DNA from: Aestuariibius insulae
GTDB taxonomy: Bacteria; Pseudomonadota; Alphaproteobacteria; Rhodobacterales; Rhodobacteraceae
Assembly (NCBI RefSeq): GCF_040783535.2
Contig: NZ_JBFONW020000001.1
Location: forward strand, 620,001 to 684,000
Direction of reading: 5' to 3'
DNA length: 64,000 nt
The notes below the pieces were generated by a model, which saw nothing but the letters and a program-made list of their open reading frames with translations, did no database searches and was not told the DNA's origin. This document shows positions 26,299 through 35,570 of the stretch, in pieces. Within the stretch, counting starts at the first letter, position 1. Each line of letters starts with the position of its first letter. The translations under genes and the position numbers were made by a program.

Positions 26299-29019
26299 CT
26301 GACCTCACCGACCAAGACCGATAGCGCAACCGACAAGGCCCTGCGCTGGCCGCTCTTCGCGACCCGTTCGGGCCTCGTCGCAGAGCGTGTGGTGCAGGCC
26401 TTCTGGCCGTTCTGGGTCGTGACGGCTTCTGTCATCGCGGCGCTGATGTTCGGCCTTCAGGACGTCCTGCCGGTTGAGGCGCTCTGGACCTTCGTCGTCT
26501 TGACTGGACTTGCCATCGTCCTGACCTTCGCGAGAGGCTATCGCCGCTTCGACTGGCCCAGCGAAGAGGATGCGCTGGACCGCCTCGACGCCACCATGCC
26601 GGGCCGCCCCATCGCCGCCCTGCGCGACAGTCAGGCCATCGGCGCAACCGATCCCGCCTCCCGCGCCGTCTGGGAGGCGCACCGCACGCGCATGGCCGAA
26701 CGCGCCCGCAAGGCGCAGCCCGCCCCGGCCAATCTTCGCCTCGCGCGCCGCGACCCCTACGGCCTGCGCTACATGGCGCTGCTGTTCCTGACCGTCGCGA
26801 TCCTCTTCGGCTCCTTCCTCCGCATCGGCACCGTCTCTGATCTGGGTCCGGTTGCGGCCGGCGATGCGGTGATCGACAGTCCTGTCTGGGAAGGCTGGGT
26901 CGAGCCGCCGCGCTATACCGGCAAGCCCACGCTGTACCTCGCCGACATCCCGCCCGGCCCGCTCGAGGTGCCCGTCGGCAGCCGCATCACCCTGCGCGTC
27001 TACGGAGAGGTCGGCGCGCTCACCGTCAACGAAACCGTCTCGGGCCGCACCGAAGATGTCGGAAGCGTCGCCGACCCGATGCAAAGCTTCGAGGTCACGC
27101 AGGCCGGGGTCCTTGCCATCGACGGGCAAGGCGGCGCCTCCTGGAACATCACGCTTCTGCCCGACCTGCCGCCGCAGATCGCCGCGAACGGCCCGATCCA
27201 ATCCGACGCGATGGGAGAGCTGAACCAGCCCTTCACCGCCAGCGACGACTATGCCGTCCTCGCCGGCACCGCGACCTTCACCCGCGATCTGGACGCCACC
27301 GACCGCCGCTATGGCCTCGAGATCGATCCCGACCCGCGCGAGCCAGTGGTCCTTGATCTGCCGATGCCCTTCACCGGCGATCTATCGCAGTTCGATCAGG
27401 AGCTGATCGACAATCTCAGCCAACATTCCTTCGCCCGCATGCCCGTCACCATGGTGCTCGAGGTCGAGGATGGCACCGGCCAGACCGGCCGTACCGAGGA
27501 GATCGACCTCGTCCTGCCGGGCCGCGGCTTCTTCCAGCCCGTCGCCCGCGCCGTGATCGAACAGCGCCGCGACCTGCTCTGGTCGCGCGACAACGCCCCC
27601 CGCGTTCTGCAGGTCCTCAAGGCTGTCTCCAACCGCCCCGAGGAGCTCTTCCGCTCCGACACGACCTATCTGCGCCTGCGCTTCATCCTGCGGCGCCTCG
27701 AAACGATGGTCCGCGCCGATGGCCTCGATACCGAAGCGCAGGAGGAGATCGCCGAAGCCCTCTGGGAGCTGGCGATCCAGCTCGAGGATGGCACCCTCGC
27801 CGATGCCCGCGAACGCCTGCGCCGCGCGCAGGAGCGTCTCTCCGAAGCCATGCGCAACGGCGCCAGCCAGGAGGAAATCGCCGAGCTTATGCAAGAGCTG
27901 CGCGATGCCACCAATGATTACATGCAGATGCTCGCCGACCAGATGGAACCTGGCGACGGCACCGATCAGGCCAACAATAACGACGGCGAAAGCTTCGAAT
28001 TCACTCAGGACGAACTCCAGGCCCTGATGGACCGCATACAAGAACTGATGGAAGAAGGCCGCATGGCCGAAGCCGCCGAGCTGATGGAGCAATACAATCA
28101 GCTGATGGAGAACCTGCAGATCACCCAGGGCCAGCCGGGCGAGGGCGGCCCCCAGACCCCCGGTCAGCAATCGATGGAGGATCTGGCCGAAACGCTCCGT
28201 GATCAGCAGGACCTGTCGGATCAGGCCTTCCGCGATCTGCAAGAGCAGTTCGGCCAGGACGGCGAGCAAGGCGACCAGGGCCAGCAGCCGGGTCAACAGG
28301 ACGGCCAACAGCCAGGTCAGCAACCCGGCCAGCAAGGTCAGCAGGGCCAACAAGGGCAACAGGGTCAGCAAGGCCAGCAACAAGGCCAAGGCCAGCAGGG
28401 TCAGGGCCAGCAACCGGGACAACAGCCCGGGCAACAGGGCCAGCAAGACCAGCAGCAGGGGCAGGGCACCCAGCAAGGTCAGGGTCAGCGCCCCGGCGCC
28501 GGATCCGAAGGCGATCTGGCCAGCCGCCAGCAGGCCCTCCGCCAAGAGCTCGAACGCCAGCGCAACGGGCTCCCCGGTGGTAACAGCCCGGAAGGTCAGG
28601 CCGCCCGCGATGCGCTGGGCCGGGCCGAAGGCGCCATGGACGATGCCGAGGACGCACTGCGCAACAACGATCTGGCCGAAGCCATCGACCGCCAAGCCGA
28701 GGCGATGGACGCTCTGCGCGACGGGATCCGCAGTCTGGGCGAGCAGATGGCCCGCAACAACCAGCAGGAAAACGGCCAGCCCGGACAGGGCGAGGCCCGC
28801 GGACAGGCCAATCCGCAGCAGCAGGCCAACCGGACCGATCCGCTGGGCCGCGAGGCAGGCAGCAACGGCCAGCTCGGCACCAACGAAGAGCTGACAGGAC
28901 GCCAGGAGATCGCCCGCCGCGCCGGGGAGCTGCTCGACGAGATCCGCCGCCGCTCCTCCGAACAGGACCGCTCGATCATCGAACGCGACTACCTGCGCCG
29001 CCTCCTCGACCGCTTCTAA
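26299..29019 (+). CDS. DUF4175 (TIGR02302) membrane protein with a Gln/Gly-rich repeat tract
   Basis: A protein of about 906 residues. Two N-terminal helices (AFWPFWVVTASVIAALMFGL and TFVVLTGLAIVLTFA) and a third (YMALLFLTVAILFGSFL) precede a large extracytoplasmic region. Residues about 652-734 are almost only Gln, Gly and Pro. The N-terminal homology continues upstream of the first GTG (26389) as ALRWPLFATRSGLVAERV. I therefore place the start at CTG 26299, seven bases after GGGAG; GTG 26389 is the alternative. The function of this family, found in alphaproteobacteria, is unknown. Confidence 0.85.
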   Translation: MTSPTKTDSATDKALRWPLFATRSGLVAERVVQAFWPFWVVTASVIAALMFGLQDVLPVEALWTFVVLTGLAIVLTFARGYRRFDWPSEEDALDRLDATMPGRPIAALRDSQAIGATDPASRAVWEAHRTRMAERARKAQPAPANLRLARRDPYGLRYMALLFLTVAILFGSFLRIGTVSDLGPVAAGDAVIDSPVWEGWVEPPRYTGKPTLYLADIPPGPLEVPVGSRITLRVYGEVGALTVNETVSGRTEDVGSVADPMQSFEVTQAGVLAIDGQGGASWNITLLPDLPPQIAANGPIQSDAMGELNQPFTASDDYAVLAGTATFTRDLDATDRRYGLEIDPDPREPVVLDLPMPFTGDLSQFDQELIDNLSQHSFARMPVTMVLEVEDGTGQTGRTEEIDLVLPGRGFFQPVARAVIEQRRDLLWSRDNAPRVLQVLKAVSNRPEELFRSDTTYLRLRFILRRLETMVRADGLDTEAQEEIAEALWELAIQLEDGTLADARERLRRAQERLSEAMRNGASQEEIAELMQELRDATNDYMQMLADQMEPGDGTDQANNNDGESFEFTQDELQALMDRIQELMEEGRMAEAAELMEQYNQLMENLQITQGQPGEGGPQTPGQQSMEDLAETLRDQQDLSDQAFRDLQEQFGQDGEQGDQGQQPGQQDGQQPGQQPGQQGQQGQQGQQGQQGQQQGQGQQGQGQQPGQQPGQQGQQDQQQGQGTQQGQGQRPGAGSEGDLASRQQALRQELERQRNGLPGGNSPEGQAARDALGRAEGAMDDAEDALRNNDLAEAIDRQAEAMDALRDGIRSLGEQMARNNQQENGQPGQGEARGQANPQQQANRTDPLGREAGSNGQLGTNEELTGRQEIARRAGELLDEIRRRSSEQDRSIIERDYLRRLLDRF
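28255..28500 (+). repeat. Gln-Gly coding repeat tract
   Basis: Tandem, imperfect 6- to 9-base units such as CAGCAAGGC/CAACAGGGT encode runs of GQQ and GQQPGQQ. Codons alternate between CAG and CAA and among Gly codons, so the peptide repeat is selected rather than a simple recent DNA duplication. The tract could vary in length between strains. Confidence 0.85.
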
Positions 29020-29028
29020 AGCGCTTCG

Positions 29029-29925
29029 CTATTCGGTGATGTTGCTTTGACGCGGCGCGCCGCCGCCCGTGTTCGCATTGTCGACGACGGCCTGCATCTT
29101 GTCCGTCATCCACATCCGCGCTGTGTCCACGGTGCCCACATAATCGGACAGGACCGGGCTCAGCGCGGGAAAGACCTCGGTCAGGTTGCCGTGGAAGACA
29201 TAGACCCCCACCAGCAGCCCAAAGATGATGACCGTCAGCGCAAAGCCAAGCCGGAACCCCGAACTGCGCGGCAGGCTTTCAGGATCGCCCATTTCGATAT
29301 CGATATCGTCGTCGTCTTCCTCGTCATCGTCGATGCGCGGAGTGGGATTGATATCCTCGATCCGGGGCAGCTTTGAACTGCCGGATCCAAAAACGCCGTT
29401 GCGCTTGACCTTCCCGGAACCGCCCGACGCCTCGAGCGCGTCCTGACGCCGCGCCTCGGCCTCGTATTCGGCCTCCTGACGCAGGATCGCCGCGACCGCC
29501 GGATCGATGGAGGGCGGCTCCGGCTCCGGATCCAGAACCTCGCCCAATTCGCGGGCCAGCTCCTTGTCGGTCTCCTCGCCATGCTTCTCGATTCGCGTGA
29601 TCGCCTCGGCCACGCGCTTCTTGCGCTGCTCGGCCTCAGTCGGCTCGGGCTCCTGCTCCTCCACGGCAATCGATCCGGCCATAGCGCGCCTGATCACATC
29701 TTCGGCGGGCTCGGCGGCAGCCGTTGCTGCACTTGTCGCAGGCACCGCCGTTTCCACTGATTTCTTCGATTTGGGCGCTTCGGCCTTGCTCTCAGGCTCA
29801 GCCTTGATCGCTTCTTGATACCAGGTCTTGCCACAGTTCGAGCACTGGACGTCTCTGCCCCGTTTCGCGAGCACGGTATCAGCGATATCGTATTTTGCCC
29901 CGCAATTCGGACAGGTCAGCCTCAT
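29029..29925 (-). CDS. MJ0042-type zinc-ribbon membrane protein
   Basis: A 298-residue protein beginning MRLTCPNCGAKYDIAD. Cys5, Cys8, Cys28 and Cys31 form an MJ0042-family zinc ribbon (CPNC...CSNC). A long acidic, low-complexity middle part follows, including DDDEEDDDDIDIEMGD, then a single membrane helix FALTVIIFGLLVGVYVF near residue 240 and a short outer tail. In alphaproteobacteria such proteins often neighbour ftsEX; here it diverges from ftsE. The ATG before RLTCPNC is certain from the domain. The role is unknown. Confidence 0.85.
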   Translation of the reverse strand: MRLTCPNCGAKYDIADTVLAKRGRDVQCSNCGKTWYQEAIKAEPESKAEAPKSKKSVETAVPATSAATAAAEPAEDVIRRAMAGSIAVEEQEPEPTEAEQRKKRVAEAITRIEKHGEETDKELARELGEVLDPEPEPPSIDPAVAAILRQEAEYEAEARRQDALEASGGSGKVKRNGVFGSGSSKLPRIEDINPTPRIDDDEEDDDDIDIEMGDPESLPRSSGFRLGFALTVIIFGLLVGVYVFHGNLTEVFPALSPVLSDYVGTVDTARMWMTDKMQAVVDNANTGGGAPRQSNITE

Positions 29926-30083
29926 AGCGCTCCACGTGTTACGCGAGAAACGTCGCGCACTCCCCAGCAACTCCAACGAAATCTTAACAACTTAAAAGAC
30001 CCGCGCAAAGGCAAACCAACCCTCCGATTGAAACCTATGAGGCCTTCGGGCACAACACCTCCAGCGCAAGAAAGGCCCGCCCC

Positions 30084-30761
30084 GTGATAGAGCTCGAAAA
30101 TATCGCCTATGGATATGGCGGGCGAGTGCTCTTTGCGGGCGTCTCCCTGACGCTGGAACCCGGCTCGTTCCACATCCTCACCGGCGCATCCGGGACGGGG
30201 AAAACGACGCTTATCCGGCTGTGCTATGGGGATCTGACGCCCACCGAAGGCGCCGTGCAGCTCTTTGGCCGCGATCTGGCGGGGATGGACCGCGACCGGC
30301 TGGCCCTCTCGCGCCGCCGCATCGGTGTCGTCCATCAGGAGGCGCGGTTCCTCGATCACCTGCCGCTGCGCGACAACGTCGCGCTGCCGCTCGCCATGGC
30401 CGATCGCATGGGCGGCGAGGAAGAGGCGCAGCTTGGCGATCTTCTCGCCTGGGTCGGCCTGACCCAGCAGCAGGACCAGCGCCCGCCGGAGCTGTCGGGT
30501 GGAGAGCGTCAGCGTGCGGCGCTCGCCCGCGCCGTCATCATGTCGCCCGAGATTGTGCTCGCCGACGAGCCGACGGGCAATATCGACTGGGAAATGTCCG
30601 AGCGCCTCCTCCAGCTTCTGATCGAGCTGAACCGCAGCGGCAAGGCGGTACTGATCGCGACCCACGATTTGGCGCTGATCCGGCAGGCGAAAAGCGCCGT
30701 CGATGCCCGCATCCTGCGCCTGAAAGACGGACAGCTCGACATGGCCGGAGCTGCCTTGTGA
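30084..30761 (+). CDS. ftsE: Cell-division ABC transporter ATPase
   Basis: A 225-residue ABC ATPase. Walker A GASGTGKTT is near residue 37, the signature LSGGERQRAALARA near 138, and Walker B IVLADEPTGNID near 158, with the switch His in IATHDLAL. The insertion-free core and pairing with FtsX identify FtsE, which couples ATP use to septal cell-wall hydrolase activation. The start is GTG; the stop overlaps the GTG start of ftsX. Confidence 0.92.
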   Translation: MIELENIAYGYGGRVLFAGVSLTLEPGSFHILTGASGTGKTTLIRLCYGDLTPTEGAVQLFGRDLAGMDRDRLALSRRRIGVVHQEARFLDHLPLRDNVALPLAMADRMGGEEEAQLGDLLAWVGLTQQQDQRPPELSGGERQRAALARAVIMSPEIVLADEPTGNIDWEMSERLLQLLIELNRSGKAVLIATHDLALIRQAKSAVDARILRLKDGQLDMAGAAL

Positions 30762-31633
30762 AAGCGCTCCTTGCCCAGGTCGCGGCCTTTCTCAAAGGCG
30801 ATCCGCAGGCCGACCGCATCGTCCCGCCCAGCGGCTTCACCGCGCGGCTCACGATCCTATCCGCCGCCGCGATGGCCTTTCTCGCCGTCTTCGCGCTGGC
30901 CTTGTCGCTGTCGATGGGACGTCTAGCTGCCGACTGGGCCGGAGAGCTCGAAGGCACTGCCACCCTGCGTCTTCCCGATGCGGACGCCGCCGAAACCGCG
31001 CTCGCCCTCCTGCAGGCGACGCCCGGCATCGCGCAGGCGCGCCTCATCCCGCCCGAGGAACAACAGGCGCTGCTCGCTCCGTGGTTCGGCCCCGATCTGC
31101 CTCTGGACGATCTGCCCTTGCCCACACTGATCGAGATCACGGAGGACGGCGCCGACCTTCAAGGTCTCCGCGCCCGCCTCGCCGGAGAGCTTCCCGGCGC
31201 CGTCCTCGACACCCACGATGCCTGGCGCGGCCCGCTCGTCGCGGCGGCGGACCGGCTGCGGCTTCTGGGCTGGATCTGCCTGACCCTCATCGCCGGGGTC
31301 ACGGTCGCGATCATCACACTTGCCGTGCGCGCGTCGCTGGCCGCCAACAATCAGGTCATCGGCGTCCTGCGCCTTGTCGGGGCGCGCGACGTGACGATCG
31401 CCCGCGCCTTCGTGCGTCGCTTCACCCTGCGCGCGCTTCTAGGCGCGGCGTCGGGCACCGTGTTGGGCTGCACCGCCATCCTGCTGCTGCCAGCAGGCGA
31501 TGCCGTGCTGCCCGGCCTCGGCTTTCGCGGCGCAGGCTGGCTGCTACCGCTTCTCATCCCGATCCTGGCCGCGCTCGCCGCCTTTGCCGCGACCCGCGCC
31601 GCCGCCTTGTCCGTTCTGAAGGAAATGACATGA
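30758..31633 (+). CDS. ftsX: Cell-division protein FtsX
   Basis: A 291-residue membrane protein of the FtsX family. Helix 1 (LTILSAAAMAFLAVFALALS) is followed by a periplasmic domain of about 110 residues; three C-terminal helices follow, at about 165-190, 215-240 and 255-280. RLLGWICLTLIAGVTVAIIT and VIGVLRLVGARD are characteristic. The GTG start lies in the ftsE stop, and the plsC ATG overlaps its end (ACATGA), so three genes are translationally linked. Confidence 0.9.
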   Translation: MKALLAQVAAFLKGDPQADRIVPPSGFTARLTILSAAAMAFLAVFALALSLSMGRLAADWAGELEGTATLRLPDADAAETALALLQATPGIAQARLIPPEEQQALLAPWFGPDLPLDDLPLPTLIEITEDGADLQGLRARLAGELPGAVLDTHDAWRGPLVAAADRLRLLGWICLTLIAGVTVAIITLAVRASLAANNQVIGVLRLVGARDVTIARAFVRRFTLRALLGAASGTVLGCTAILLLPAGDAVLPGLGFRGAGWLLPLLIPILAALAAFAATRAAALSVLKEMT

Positions 31634-32379
31634 AAGACGCCCTGCAATATCTCCAGTCGCTCGTCTTTGTCGGGCAGATGTACCTGATGATGGTCGTGAT
31701 CGGACTGGCCTACCTGCCCTGGGTCCTGATCTCGAAGGAGGGCGCTTATGCGGGCTGCCATGCCTATTGCCGCTGGGTGCGCTGGACCGCCCGCTGGATG
31801 GTCGGGCTGAAGACGGAGGTGCGGGGCACGCCGCCCACCGGCGAGGTGATCGTCGCCGCCAAACATCAAAGCTTTCTCGACATTCTCATGATCTTCGGCG
31901 CGATCCCCCGGGGCCGCTTCATCATGAAACGCCAGATCATGTATATGCCCGTGATCGGCCAATACGGGCTCCGGATCGGCTGCATTCCCGTCGATCGCGG
32001 CAAGCGGTCCGAGGCGATCCGCAAGATGGTCGCGGACGTCGACAAAGGGCGGCTCGAGCCGGGGCAACTGATCATCTATCCCCAGGGGACCCGCGTGGCT
32101 CCGGGCGTCAAGCAGCCCTACAAGGTCGGGGCCGGGATCCTTTATAAGGAGACGGGCCAGGACTGCGTGCCGGTCGCCACCAATGTCGGCGTCTTCTGGC
32201 CCCGCATCGGGATCATGCGCAAACCGGGGCTGGCGGTCGTGGAGTTCCTGCCGACGATCCCGGCAGGTCTTGAGGTGGCCGACTTCACCGCCCGGCTCGA
32301 GCAGGAGGTGGAGGCCGCCTCTGACCTGCTTCTGGCCGAGGCGGGCTTCACAGCCCTCCCCGAACCGGACGCAACCTGA
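31630..32379 (+). CDS. plsC: 1-acyl-sn-glycerol-3-phosphate acyltransferase
   Basis: A 249-residue inner-membrane acyltransferase that makes phosphatidic acid. The catalytic HX4D motif is HQSFLD (residues 79-84), and the glycerol-phosphate-binding motif is IIYPQGTRVAPG. An N-terminal helix (VFVGQMYLMMVVIGLAYLPW) anchors it. It overlaps the ftsX stop by four bases, joining membrane lipid supply to the division operon. A convergent accA follows. Confidence 0.92.
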   Translation: MKDALQYLQSLVFVGQMYLMMVVIGLAYLPWVLISKEGAYAGCHAYCRWVRWTARWMVGLKTEVRGTPPTGEVIVAAKHQSFLDILMIFGAIPRGRFIMKRQIMYMPVIGQYGLRIGCIPVDRGKRSEAIRKMVADVDKGRLEPGQLIIYPQGTRVAPGVKQPYKVGAGILYKETGQDCVPVATNVGVFWPRIGIMRKPGLAVVEFLPTIPAGLEVADFTARLEQEVEAASDLLLAEAGFTALPEPDAT

Positions 32380-32461
32380 CGGAGCGGCTGCGCCGCACGA
32401 CATTTTTCGTTTGGCGCCCAGCCGGTCCGGCGCGCGTTGAAACGGAGGAAGGTGAGGGGGC

Positions 32462-33424
32462 CTAGGCCGCGAGCCCTTTCGAGCCGAGATCGAGATATTT
32501 CTGCCGCCGCGCCGCGCGCCGCTCCTTGCGGGAGCCGGATCCAAGCTGCGCCAGCAGATCCTCGATCGCGCGTCCCACCGCCGCGATCGTCGCGGGCGCG
32601 TCCCGGTGCGCACCGCCCAAAGGTTCGGTCACGATCCGGTCGCAGACGCCCAGCTCATGCAGCTCCTGCGCCGTCAGCCGCAGCGCTTCGGCCGCCTCGC
32701 GCATCTTTTCGGCGTCCTTCCACAGGATCGACGCGCAGCCTTCGGGCGAGATCACCGAATAGATCGAATGCTCCAGCATCACCACGCGATCGGCGGTCGC
32801 GAACGCCACCGCGCCGCCCGATCCCCCTTCGCCGATGATGACCGACACCAGCGGCACGCCCAGCGCCAGACACCGCTCGGTCGAGCGGGCAATCGCCTCG
32901 GACTGGCCGCGCTCTTCGGCGCCCTTGCCGGGATATGCGCCCGGCGTGTCGATCAGCGTCACGACAGGCAGGCGGAACCGGTCCGCCAGATCCATCAGCC
33001 GGATCGCCTTGCGGTAGCCTTCGGGCCGCGCCATGCCGAAATTCCGTTCGATCCGGGTGCGCGTGTCGTGCCCCTTTTCATGCCCGATCACCACGACAGG
33101 CAGGCCGTTCAGCCGCCCCAGACCGCCCATCACCGCATGATCGTCGGCAAAGTTCCGGTCCCCGGCCAGCGGCGTGTAATCGGTGAACAGCTGGCCGATA
33201 TAATCCTTGCAATGGGGCCGGTCAGGATGGCGCGCGACCTGGCATTTCCGCCAGGGCGTCAGGCTACCATAAAGATCCTTCAGAAGCTTGCCCGCCTTCT
33301 CGTCCAGCGCGACGGCTTCCTTTTCGATATCCATTTCCGGATCGCCCGCCGCCAGCGCGCGCAGCTCCTCGGCCTTCCCCTCGATCTCGGCCAGGGATTT
33401 TTCGAAGTCGAGATAGTGGGTCAT
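32462..33424 (-). CDS. accA: Acetyl-CoA carboxylase carboxyltransferase subunit alpha
   Basis: A 320-residue crotonase-superfamily subunit transferring CO2 from biotin to acetyl-CoA to give malonyl-CoA. MTHYLDFEKSLAEIEGKAEE is the standard N-terminus. LTPWRKCQVARHPDRPHCKD, FGMARPEGYRKAIRLMDLA, DTPGAYPGKGAEERGQSEAI and GEGGSGGAVAFA are all present. The beta subunit is not in the window. Confidence 0.96.
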   Translation of the reverse strand: MTHYLDFEKSLAEIEGKAEELRALAAGDPEMDIEKEAVALDEKAGKLLKDLYGSLTPWRKCQVARHPDRPHCKDYIGQLFTDYTPLAGDRNFADDHAVMGGLGRLNGLPVVVIGHEKGHDTRTRIERNFGMARPEGYRKAIRLMDLADRFRLPVVTLIDTPGAYPGKGAEERGQSEAIARSTERCLALGVPLVSVIIGEGGSGGAVAFATADRVVMLEHSIYSVISPEGCASILWKDAEKMREAAEALRLTAQELHELGVCDRIVTEPLGGAHRDAPATIAAVGRAIEDLLAQLGSGSRKERRAARRQKYLDLGSKGLAA

Positions 33425-33544
33425 CGGCGCTCTTTCGTCTCGGGTGGCCTTCTATATCGCGGCGACCCGCCAGATTTGCAACTCGGCAAGATCTGCAATG
33501 TCCTTCCATGCGATAGCCGGATCACGACCGAAGGGAAGGGTGAC

Positions 33545-34381
33545 ATGCAAGGCGCTTACGAGAACCGGATCTGCCGCGTTCTGGACTATATCCACGATCA
33601 CCCGGCCGAGGACCTGTCGCTCGACCGGCTCGCCGATGTCGCCGCCATGTCGCGGTTTCACTGGCACCGCGTCTTTCGCGCCCTGACCGGAGAGACTGTG
33701 GCCGAGGCGGTTCGGCGCGTCCGGATGACGCGCGCCGCCGTCTGGCTGGTGACGACCGACCGACCTCTGGCCGGGATCGCCGCCGATGTGGGCTACCAGA
33801 ATATCGCCAGTTTCACCCGGACCTTCAGCGACCACCACGGCCTGCCGCCCGGCGCCTATCGCCGTCGCGGCCAGCTCAGACATCCCGACCCTCCAGACCC
33901 ACAAGGAGACTATCCCGTGTATCCAATCGAGATCCGCACCCTGCCGGCCCACCGCCTCGCCGCCATCCCGCACCGAGGGGCCTATGACAAGATCGGACGC
34001 GCGTTCGAAAAGGCCAGCGCCATCATCTCGGGCCGCAACCTCTGGCCGCAGACCCGGGGCATGGTCGGCGTCTATTACGACGACCCGATGAGCGTGGCGC
34101 CCGAAGACCTCAGAAGCCACGCCGGTGTGGTGCTGACCGAAGATGCGCCGCTTCCGGACGGGTTCGAAGAGGTGACGCTGCCTGCCGGGAGCCATGCCGT
34201 CCTCGACTTCACCGGCCCCTATTCCGGCCTGCAACAGGCCTACCACCACCTCTATGGCGACTGGCTCGAGGGATCGGGCAAAGAGCCGTCCGACACGCCG
34301 TCCTTCGAGCTTTACCTGAACTCCCCGCTCGACACCCGGCCAGAGGATCTCAAGACCGAGATCTGCCTGCCGCTCAAGTAA
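33545..34381 (+). CDS. AraC-family regulator with GyrI-like effector domain
   Basis: A 278-residue regulator. Residues 1-105 form the two-helix-turn-helix AraC domain (YIHDHPAEDLSLDRLADVAA, FHWHRVFRALTGE, VGYQNIASFTRTFSDHHG). Residues about 125-278 are a GyrI-like small-molecule-binding domain (VYPIEIRTLPAHRLAAIPHR and FELYLNSPLDTRPEDLKTEI). This Rob/SoxS-like layout usually senses drugs or small hydrophobic ligands. I use the ATG before QGAYENRICRVLDYI, eight bases after GAAGGG. The target genes are unknown. Confidence 0.9.
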   Translation: MQGAYENRICRVLDYIHDHPAEDLSLDRLADVAAMSRFHWHRVFRALTGETVAEAVRRVRMTRAAVWLVTTDRPLAGIAADVGYQNIASFTRTFSDHHGLPPGAYRRRGQLRHPDPPDPQGDYPVYPIEIRTLPAHRLAAIPHRGAYDKIGRAFEKASAIISGRNLWPQTRGMVGVYYDDPMSVAPEDLRSHAGVVLTEDAPLPDGFEEVTLPAGSHAVLDFTGPYSGLQQAYHHLYGDWLEGSGKEPSDTPSFELYLNSPLDTRPEDLKTEICLPLK

Positions 34382-34392
34382 CGCGCATCCCC

Positions 34393-34424
34393 GGCGGCCT
34401 CCCTCCTCCCCGAAGGAGGCCGCC
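34393..34424. terminator. Bidirectional hairpin between the AraC gene and mcl1
   Basis: A 10-bp perfect stem GGCGGCCTCC / GGAGGCCGCC with a 12-base loop separates the stop codons of two convergent genes. It lacks a clear T-run on either side, so its strength as an intrinsic terminator is uncertain. Confidence 0.55.
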
Positions 34425-34433
34425 CGAACAGCA

Positions 34434-35393
34434 TCAGGCGCCGCCGATCATCTCGGACTGCCGCACGATGACCTCGGCCTGCTTGATCGAGGCGATATCG
34501 ACGAGCCGCCCCTTATAAACGGTCGCGCCTTCTCCCTTGGCCTTGGCTTCCTCCATCGCCGCGAGGATCTCCCGCGCTTCGGTCACCGCCTCTTCGGAGG
34601 GGGTGAAAACCTCGTTGGCCAGCGCCACCTGCTTGGGATGGATCGCCCATTTGCCAACCATGCCCAGCACCGCCGAGCGCCGCGCCTGCGCCCGGTAGCC
34701 CTCGTCGTCCGAGAAATCCCCGAACGGCCCATCGACCGGCAGAACCCCATGCGTCCGGCAGGCCGCGACGATCGCCGCCTGCGCCCAATGCCAGGGATCG
34801 GACCAGTGCCGGTCCTCTCCGCGCAGCATGTAGTAGTCTTCCTGCGTGCCCCCGATCCCGGTCGTCGCCATCCCCATCGAGGCTGCGAAATCCGCCGCCC
34901 CGAGGCTCATCGCCGCCATGCGCGGAGAGGCCGCCGCGATCTCCTCGACATGCGCGATCCCGGCAGCGCTTTCGATGATGACCTCGAAGGTGATCCGATT
35001 GGACCGCCCCTTCGCCGCCTCGATGGCGGACACCAGAGCATCCACCGCATAGACATCGCTCGCATTGCCGACCTTCGGGATCATGATCTGGTCGAGCTGC
35101 TCTCCCGCCTGTTCCAGCAGATCCACGACATCGCGATACCAAAACGGCGTATCCAGCCCGTTGATCCGCACGCTCAGCGTCTTGTCGCCCCAGTTAACCT
35201 CAGAGATCGCCGCAATCACATTGGCCCGCGCGCTCTCCTTGTCTGAGGGCGCCACGCTGTCCTCCAGATCCAGATTGATCACATCCGCCGCGCTCGCCGC
35301 CATCTTTTCAAAGATGGCAGGCCGCGAGCCCGGCCCGAAAAGCTGACACCGGTTCGGACGCGCCACCGGCGCAGGCTGGATGCGGAAGGACAT
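34434..35393 (-). CDS. mcl1: L-malyl-CoA / beta-methylmalyl-CoA lyase
   Basis: A 319-residue HpcH/HpaI (CitE-like) lyase with the N-terminus MSFRIQPAPVARPNRCQLFG that I recognise from Rhodobacter Mcl1. Metal- and substrate-binding segments INLDLEDSVAP, SVRINGLDTPFWYRD, FEVIIESAAGIAHVEE, MSLGAADFAASMG and GKWAIHPKQV are all present. It cleaves beta-methylmalyl-CoA to glyoxylate and propionyl-CoA, and L-malyl-CoA to glyoxylate and acetyl-CoA, in the ethylmalonyl-CoA pathway. The start is set by the family. Confidence 0.92.
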   Translation of the reverse strand: MSFRIQPAPVARPNRCQLFGPGSRPAIFEKMAASAADVINLDLEDSVAPSDKESARANVIAAISEVNWGDKTLSVRINGLDTPFWYRDVVDLLEQAGEQLDQIMIPKVGNASDVYAVDALVSAIEAAKGRSNRITFEVIIESAAGIAHVEEIAAASPRMAAMSLGAADFAASMGMATTGIGGTQEDYYMLRGEDRHWSDPWHWAQAAIVAACRTHGVLPVDGPFGDFSDDEGYRAQARRSAVLGMVGKWAIHPKQVALANEVFTPSEEAVTEAREILAAMEEAKAKGEGATVYKGRLVDIASIKQAEVIVRQSEMIGGA

Positions 35394-35570
35394 GAGGCAG
35401 GGTCTCCGGGTAAGGATCTGTCGCAAGAGTTGCGCCAACGGGTAGATTATTGCGCAGACCCCGGCAAGCGACTTTTCGCATATGCAGCATTTCTCCCGGC
35501 GCAGAATCCACCTAGCCCCGCGCGAAAAATCTGGCCATCCTCCCCCTCAAAGTCAGCCCAGGAGCGTCCA

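Noticed and set aside
28255..28500. Tandem repeat as a CRISPR array or DNA satellite
   Set aside because: The units are in-frame codons for Gln/Gly with mixed synonymous codons; there are no spacers.
27382..28695. Leu-rich minus-strand frame resembling a membrane protein
   Set aside because: The leucine runs are the antisense of the CAG/CAA repeat coding for Gln in the DUF4175 gene.
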